A stretch of 10,000 bases of DNA from Asticcacaulis sp. (lineage in GTDB: Bacteria; Pseudomonadota; Alphaproteobacteria; Caulobacterales; Caulobacteraceae). The stretch's first letter is position 1. Each line of letters starts with the position of its first letter. The notes beneath the pieces are model-generated. The model was not told where the DNA came from, did no database searches, and saw only the letters and a program-made list of their open reading frames with translations. The position numbers and the translations under genes were made by a program. This document shows, one piece after another, positions 6,155 through 10,000 of this stretch. The DNA lies in NCBI RefSeq assembly GCF_020217185.1, contig NZ_JAIWNX010000007.1:1-10000 (forward strand), in the 5' to 3' direction.

Positions 6155-7114
6155 ATGCGGCTTTTGCCCGCCCTTACCGTCGCCGCGCTGGGTCTGGGAC
6201 TACTGACCCCCGCCCTCGCCGCCGACCTGATCCCCGTGGACGACAGCTACACCGTCTCGCAGCGGTTTGAGCGCTATAAGGATCAGTATGCAGGCATCAG
6301 CTGGCCCGTGGCCGAGTTCCAGAGCGGGCAAAAGGTGCTGTTTGACCGCCGTTACAAGAGTATCGGCGGGCGCGAACTGCATATCGACGTCTTCCTGCCG
6401 GTCGCCGGGCGCGCCAATGGCAAGGGTATCCTGCTGGTGCACGGCGGTGGCTGGCGCTCAGGCAACAAGTCGCATTTCTACGCTCTGGCCAGCCGGCTGG
6501 CGCAGCGCGGCTATGCCGTCTTCCTGCCGGAGTTTCGCCTGTCGCCCGAAGCCCCCTATCCGGCGGGTCTGATCGACGTCAATGACGCCCTTGTCTGGGT
6601 CAAAGGGCAGGCGCAGACCTTTGGCATCGACCCCAAGCGGCTGGCCCTTGGCGGGGCCTCGTCCGGCGGGCAGATGGCCGCGCTTGTGGCCTATACGGCG
6701 GACACCCCACTCTACAAAAGCCAGGCGGGCGACGATACGCGCGTCAGCGCCCTGATCGACATTGACGGCGTGCTCGACTTCACCACACCACTGGCCCTGC
6801 AATACGAAAACGCCGCCGGGGACAGCTCTGCCGCCGGTCTGTGGCTGGGCGGTGCGATGGAAAAGGTGCCCGACCGCTGGCGCGAAGCCAGTGCCGCGAA
6901 GCACGTCAGCGCCGCCGCCCCGCCGACCCTCGTCATCAGCAGCGGCCTGACGCGCTTTACCGCCGGTCATGAAGAGGTCGAGGCCAAGCTGAAAGCGCAG
7001 GGCATCGCCTATCGCTATACCGCGTTTGACAACGCCCCCCACGACATCTGGCTGTTCGATCCGTGGTTCAGCCGCATTGTCGATCTGATTGACGGTTTTC
7101 TGTCGGAACACTGA
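6155..7114 (+). CDS. Secreted alpha/beta-hydrolase esterase, probably a carbohydrate (pectin) acetylesterase
   Basis: A 319-residue exported hydrolase. A signal peptide ends near LAA (about residue 23). The oxyanion motif HGGGW is at 96-100. The nucleophile elbow GGASSGG gives Ser169, and His296 in NAPHDIWLF is the likely catalytic base. The usual Asp of the third position is not seen in SSGLTRFTAGHEE; Glu273 or Glu274 are candidates for the acid. This is the fold of BD-FAE/acetyl-esterase type enzymes that remove acyl groups from plant polysaccharides. A good ribosome binding site (AGGAG) lies 6 bases before the ATG at 6155. The pectin methylesterase gene begins 4 bases after the stop, so the two probably act together to strip acetyl and methyl groups from pectin. 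The exact ester is not determined by the sequence; feruloyl esterase is an alternative. Confidence 0.85.
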   Translation: MRLLPALTVAALGLGLLTPALAADLIPVDDSYTVSQRFERYKDQYAGISWPVAEFQSGQKVLFDRRYKSIGGRELHIDVFLPVAGRANGKGILLVHGGGWRSGNKSHFYALASRLAQRGYAVFLPEFRLSPEAPYPAGLIDVNDALVWVKGQAQTFGIDPKRLALGGASSGGQMAALVAYTADTPLYKSQAGDDTRVSALIDIDGVLDFTTPLALQYENAAGDSSAAGLWLGGAMEKVPDRWREASAAKHVSAAAPPTLVISSGLTRFTAGHEEVEAKLKAQGIAYRYTAFDNAPHDIWLFDPWFSRIVDLIDGFLSEH

Positions 7115-7118
7115 GCTC

Positions 7119-8237
7119 ATGTCTGTACGCCCCACCCTGCTCGCCAGCGCCGTCGCCTGTCTGACCCTTGCGGCGCTGAGCCTCCCCGCCGAGGCCGCCA
7201 CCCGTTTTACAGTGCGCCCGGACTGCGGTACGCAAAAAGCCTGTTTCACAAAGGTGCAGGCCGCGCTCGACGCCGCGCAAAAGGACACAAGCGACACCTG
7301 GGTGGTGATCGACGTGGCGGCGGGCGACTATTATGAAAAGGTGACGGTCAGCCGCCCGAAAGTGCGCCTCAAAGGCGCGGGGGTGAAACGCACCCGCCTG
7401 CACTTTGACGCCGTGGCCGAAACGGCGGGCAAGTATCACCGCCGCAAGTGGGGCACACCCGGCTCGGCCACCCTGACGATCAATGCCGATCAGGTGACGG
7501 TCGAGGGCCTGACCGTCGAAAACACCTTCGACTACCTCAGCAACGACGCGCGACTGAGCGATGACCCGCAGAAGATCAAAAATTCGCAGGCCGTCGCCGT
7601 CCTGCTCGATATCGACAGCGACCGCGTGCTGTTCCGCAAGACCGCGATGCTCGGCTATCAGGACACGCTGTTTGCCAATGGCAGGCGGGCGGTGATCCGC
7701 GACAGCCTGATCGCCGGCAATATCGACTTCATCTTCGGAAACGGGCAATTGCTGATCGAAGACAGCGAATTGCGCACCCGCAATCGCGGCGCGCCCACCC
7801 CGCGGGGGGAGTTCCATTCCTTCTTGCTGGCCCCCTCCACGCCCCTGAGCCAGCCCATCGGCCTCGTCGTTTATCGGTCGCGCCTGACGCGCGAAGCCGG
7901 TGTGCCCGACGGCGCGGTGGCGCTGGCCCGGCCCTGGCACCCGACGACCACCTTCCCGGACGGACGCTATGCCGATCCCAACGCCGTGGGGCAGGCCCTG
8001 TTTATCGACTGCGTGATGGACGCCCATATCCACCCCGACCACTGGACCAGCATGGGCGGCACGGCGCGCGACGGCACCAAAACCGCCGTCTTCCATCCGC
8101 AGGACTCACGCTTTTTTGAAAGCGGCTCGACCGGACCGGGCGCCAGACACCGCGACATCGGCATCCTCTGGAAAGACGCCCCGGATATGGCCACGGTACG
8201 CCGACAGCTCTCCGACGGCTGGCCGCAGGTGAAATAA
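7119..8237 (+). CDS. Secreted pectin methylesterase (pectinesterase, carbohydrate esterase family 8)
   Basis: A 372-residue enzyme that hydrolyses methyl esters of homogalacturonan to pectate and methanol, in the periplasm or outside the cell. A signal peptide (1-27, ending AEA-A) supports the ATG at 7119; an in-frame ATG at 7089 inside the esterase gene would bury it. Family hallmarks are all present: KGAGVKRTRL, Gln157 in SQAVAV, GYQDTL with Gln181 and Asp182, GNIDFIFGN with the nucleophile Asp203, and LARPWHP with Arg271 and Trp273. The last reads LGRPW in most members, so Ala270 replaces the usual Gly. The catalytic set is therefore complete. The gene starts 4 bases after the esterase stop with only a weak ribosome binding site, so coupling to the esterase is likely. 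It ends the operon 42 bases before the terminator. Confidence 0.94.
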   Translation: MSVRPTLLASAVACLTLAALSLPAEAATRFTVRPDCGTQKACFTKVQAALDAAQKDTSDTWVVIDVAAGDYYEKVTVSRPKVRLKGAGVKRTRLHFDAVAETAGKYHRRKWGTPGSATLTINADQVTVEGLTVENTFDYLSNDARLSDDPQKIKNSQAVAVLLDIDSDRVLFRKTAMLGYQDTLFANGRRAVIRDSLIAGNIDFIFGNGQLLIEDSELRTRNRGAPTPRGEFHSFLLAPSTPLSQPIGLVVYRSRLTREAGVPDGAVALARPWHPTTTFPDGRYADPNAVGQALFIDCVMDAHIHPDHWTSMGGTARDGTKTAVFHPQDSRFFESGSTGPGARHRDIGILWKDAPDMATVRRQLSDGWPQVK

Positions 8238-8279
8238 CCCTTCCTGACGCTTCGGCTCCCCGTTGATGCGTCGCACTGG

Positions 8280-8312
8280 CCGCCCTTGTCTCACGACAGG
8301 GCGGTTTTTTTT
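8280..8312 (+). terminator. Intrinsic (rho-independent) terminator of the fecI-to-pectinesterase gene cluster
   Basis: CCGCCCTTGTC pairs with GACAGGGCGG around the loop TCAC (8291-8294), ten pairs with one bulged T, followed at once by eight T residues (8305-8312). Strand and position fit termination of the operon ending with the pectinesterase. Confidence 0.9.
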
Positions 8313-8930
8313 AGAACCTCATGCCGAAAAGTATGCTCCACTTTACGGCAACTGGAGCACAGCGTTTCGCCGCTTCAGTGACTGGCGCAAAGCCGATGTT
8401 TTTAAACGGATATTTGATGCCTGCTCGGATGATCCAGATATGGAATACGCGATGGTCGACGCCACGATAGTCAAGGTCCACCGTCATGGCCAGGGCGCTA
8501 AAGGGGGACTCAGAGCCAGGCCATAGGCCGCTCAAAGGGCGGCATGACCACTAAAATCCTCGCCTTGACAGATGCCTTTGGCAATCTCGTGCGCTTTGAA
8601 CTGTTGCCGGGGCATCGGTTCGATACGGTGGGCGTTGAACCGCTTCTGACAGGCATCAGCTTCGGAGCCTTGTTGGCCGACAAGGCTTTCGACAGCAACT
8701 CGATCGTCGATAATCTCAATGAACGCGGGGCGAAGATCGTCATTTCCCAACATCCACGGCGTTCAAAGCCTTTGGACATCGACAAAGAAATCTACAAATG
8801 GCGACACTTGGTTGAGAACTTCTTTTGCAAACTCAAAGAGTTCAAACGCATCGCCATGAGAGCAGACAAAACCGATAACAGCTTCAAGGCCATGATCTAT
8901 CTCGCAGCCGCCGTCATAAACTCAAAATGA
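8313..8930 (+). pseudogene. IS5-family transposase, 5'-truncated with a -1 frame break at a G5 run
   Basis: A DDE transposase remnant. The first frame ends at 8526 and contains YGNWSTAFRRFSDW, KADVFKRIFDA, and DATIVKVHRHGQGAKGG with the first catalytic Asp. Just after GCTAAAGGGGG (about 8498-8508) the protein continues in the -1 frame as TQSQAIGRSKGGMTTKILAL, to a stop at 8928-8930. The second part holds LADKAFDSN (second Asp), ISQHPRR, and YKWRHLVENFFCKLKEFKRIAMR with the catalytic Glu. All three DDE residues survive. The frame change at a homopolymer could be programmed -1 frameshifting, which is used by many IS5-family elements, or a one-base deletion. Because the N-terminus is missing, the gene is inactive in either case. 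Confidence 0.85.
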
Positions 8931-8943
8931 ATCCCCACAAACC
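8313..8943 (+). mobile_element. IS5-family (IS427-like) insertion sequence remnant, left end missing
   Basis: The block carries the middle and C-terminal parts of an IS5-type transposase and is visibly richer in A and T than its neighbours. The part coding for the usual N-terminal 50-60 residues is absent: recognisable transposase begins around YGNWSTAFRRF, only a few bases after the terminator T-tract. No left inverted repeat was found. The right end may be the ACAAACC just before CTAA at 8944-8947, a sequence of the YTAR type favoured by IS5 elements, but no matching left copy exists to prove it. Confidence 0.8.
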
Positions 8944-9555
8944 CTAATTCAACGCATGGCGCGCCTGCCACGCACCGGCCACCTCAGCGGGGGCCACGCC
9001 GATGGTCACATCTTCTCCACGGGCTTCTTTCAGACGGATCAGCCAAGGCGTGCGTGATTGCGGCTGGTAGGACCGGGCCATGGCGCGGATATCCTCTTCG
9101 GGTACCTCGAACACCACGCGGGTGAACTGGCTGCATTCGCCGGGCATTTCAAACGCCGGGCAGTAGTCGATCCAGTGCGTCACCGTGCTCGGTTTGACCT
9201 TCACGAGGCGGTCACCGATCTGATAGCGCACCTCCGATATCTCACGGCGTGCCCCGCTATAGGTCAGGTCGTGCCAGACCTCCCAGCGCTCCTGACCCGT
9301 CTGCCGGTCGATGCGCACCTGAACGTGGCCATCCCAGATATAGGCCCCATTAGCTGGCCCCGGTTTGCGCGTCGCTTTCACGGTGGACAGAAGAATGGCA
9401 TCGTCAAGATGGTCGCCCTTGATGAGGGCGCGGCGGGCAAAATGCGCCGGTTCAAGCTTCGCCAGGCCCTTGGACAGGCGCATGTTTTCGACCGGAGTCG
9501 AGTCAGACGGGGCAAAGAAAAACGCGGCCATGACGGCCAGATGCACGGCACTCAT
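8944..9555 (-). CDS. Exported protein of unknown function, second gene of a two-gene unit
   Basis: I do not recognise this 203-residue protein. It begins with a hydrophobic stretch (MSAVHLAVMAAFFFA), consistent with a short signal peptide and a periplasmic or surface location. There are no later membrane segments. It contains aromatic-rich segments (AYIWDGHVQVRID, ERWEVWHDLTY, VTHWIDYCPAF) and just two cysteines, Cys132 and Cys141, which could form a disulfide. The start at 9555 is supported by AAAGGA 8 bases upstream, overlapping the stop of the preceding DUF2490 gene 12 bases away, so the two are cotranscribed. The stop TAG falls exactly in the CTAA that may be the IS target, so the C-terminus could have been altered by the insertion, but nothing shows that it was. 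Confidence 0.7.
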   Translation of the reverse strand: MSAVHLAVMAAFFFAPSDSTPVENMRLSKGLAKLEPAHFARRALIKGDHLDDAILLSTVKATRKPGPANGAYIWDGHVQVRIDRQTGQERWEVWHDLTYSGARREISEVRYQIGDRLVKVKPSTVTHWIDYCPAFEMPGECSQFTRVVFEVPEEDIRAMARSYQPQSRTPWLIRLKEARGEDVTIGVAPAEVAGAWQARHALN

Positions 9556-9567
9556 ACGAAAAATCCT

Positions 9568-10000
9568 TTAAAACTGCGCGGTCAGGCTGAGGCTGACAAT
9601 ATGGTCAACAGCGTCTTCGCGGGGACGGCGCACCCACTGATGGATATAGCCCGGCTCAAGCGTCAGCCGGGACGTCAGGGGCACAGATACGCCCACACTG
9701 TTGCGCCAGCGCTCAAGGCCTTCGCGTTGCCCCCAGTCCGTGGTGTTGGCGGCCCAGAAGGCCTCGCTCCACACCACGCCGCTGACTTTCGGTGTGAGCG
9801 GCTTGCTGAAACGGAGCTGCTGACGCAGACGCCAGCCCATATCGTCGCGCCCGTCTATTCGCCTTTGCTCCAGTCGTGTGCGCCCGTTCAGAACCGCGCC
9901 GCCCTCAAAGGCCGCCACGCGGTAAGTCAATTGTTGCCACAGACGGTGCTCATCCGTCTTGGCCGGTCCCGGCGGATTGGTTTGCACGAAGGCATAGCCC
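9568..10000 (-). CDS. DUF2490 family protein (partial, C-terminal 143 residues)
   Basis: The frame is open from the right edge of the window to a TAA at 9568-9570; its start lies outside. Residues such as GYAFVQTNPPG, EHRLWQQLTYR, GRTRLEQRRID, GWRLRQQLRF and LERWRNSVGVSVPLT match what I recall of DUF2490 proteins. These are thought from their pattern to be small outer-membrane beta-barrels of unknown function. Alternating strands and a final Phe (LSLTAQF) fit such a barrel. It is followed 12 bases later by the unknown exported protein. A GTG at 9987 is in frame, but the conserved GYAF phrase upstream of it shows that the protein starts earlier. Confidence 0.8.
   Translation of the reverse strand, partial: GYAFVQTNPPGPAKTDEHRLWQQLTYRVAAFEGGAVLNGRTRLEQRRIDGRDDMGWRLRQQLRFSKPLTPKVSGVVWSEAFWAANTTDWGQREGLERWRNSVGVSVPLTSRLTLEPGYIHQWVRRPREDAVDHIVSLSLTAQF

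Noticed and set aside
4066..6156. Open frame of 696 codons on the minus strand, opposite the receptor gene
   Set aside because: High-GC coding DNA often leaves the antisense frame open. The translation shows no domain or signal pattern, while the plus-strand frame is a clear TonB receptor.
7089..7118. Upstream in-frame ATG at 7089 as start of the pectinesterase
   Set aside because: It lies inside the esterase gene and adds ten residues (MTVFCRNTEL) that would spoil an otherwise standard signal peptide starting at 7119.
7068..8096. Open frame of 342 codons on the minus strand opposite the pectinesterase
   Set aside because: Antisense shadow of a gene with all CE8 catalytic motifs; its own translation is low-complexity and matches nothing recognisable.
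1..10000. CRISPR arrays, tRNA or rRNA genes, prophage or defence systems
   Set aside because: No spaced direct repeats, cloverleaf-like or rRNA-like sequence, and no protein of such systems was seen apart from the single IS remnant.

Overview
The window looks like chromosomal DNA of a high-GC alphaproteobacterium, most likely Caulobacteraceae (Asticcacaulis- or Caulobacter-like). This rests on codon usage, the TonB-Xanth-Caul style of the receptor, and remembered similarity of several proteins. It is an inference, not a database result.

Layout. (1) 1-1100, minus strand: an ABC importer of the nitrate/sulfonate/taurine-like class. The ATP-binding gene runs off the left edge. The permease gene ahead of it is broken: its N-terminal part matches the first half, and its C-terminal part the second half, of a double-length permease, joined out of frame. 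(2) 1101-1448: a gene-free divergent region. It holds a possible sigma70-type promoter inside a palindrome, a second strong hairpin and a possible 17-codon leader ORF on the minus strand, and an ECF-type promoter for the plus-strand genes. (3) 1449-6099, plus strand: a complete cell-surface signalling cassette of FecI-like sigma factor, FecR-like anti-sigma/sensor and a 1003-residue TonB-dependent receptor with an N-terminal STN signalling domain. (4) 6155-8237, plus strand: a secreted alpha/beta-hydrolase esterase and a secreted CE8 pectin methylesterase, followed by a strong intrinsic terminator at 8280-8312. (5) 8313-8943: a 5'-truncated IS5-family (IS427-like) transposase remnant with a reading-frame break. 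(6) 8944-10000, minus strand: a two-gene unit of an unrecognised exported protein and, partly outside the window, a DUF2490 protein.

How the genes work together. The plus-strand genes read as a pectin-utilisation locus run by surface signalling. The receptor would bind and import a ligand and, when occupied, signal through its STN domain to FecR, which frees the sigma factor. The strongest new observation is that the DNA just upstream of fecI and of the receptor gene carries the same promoter-like block: TACGGAAGTC, seven unrelated bases, CAGGCATC, then a -10-like CATA/CGTA, with 17 bases between GGAA and the -10 in both. This fits autoregulation of fecI and activation of the receptor by the locus's own sigma factor. 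The two downstream esterases have no obvious promoter of their own and are probably read through from the receptor promoter, past a 12-bp hairpin between the receptor and the first esterase.

I see no CRISPR array, tRNA, rRNA or phage genes, and no defence system.
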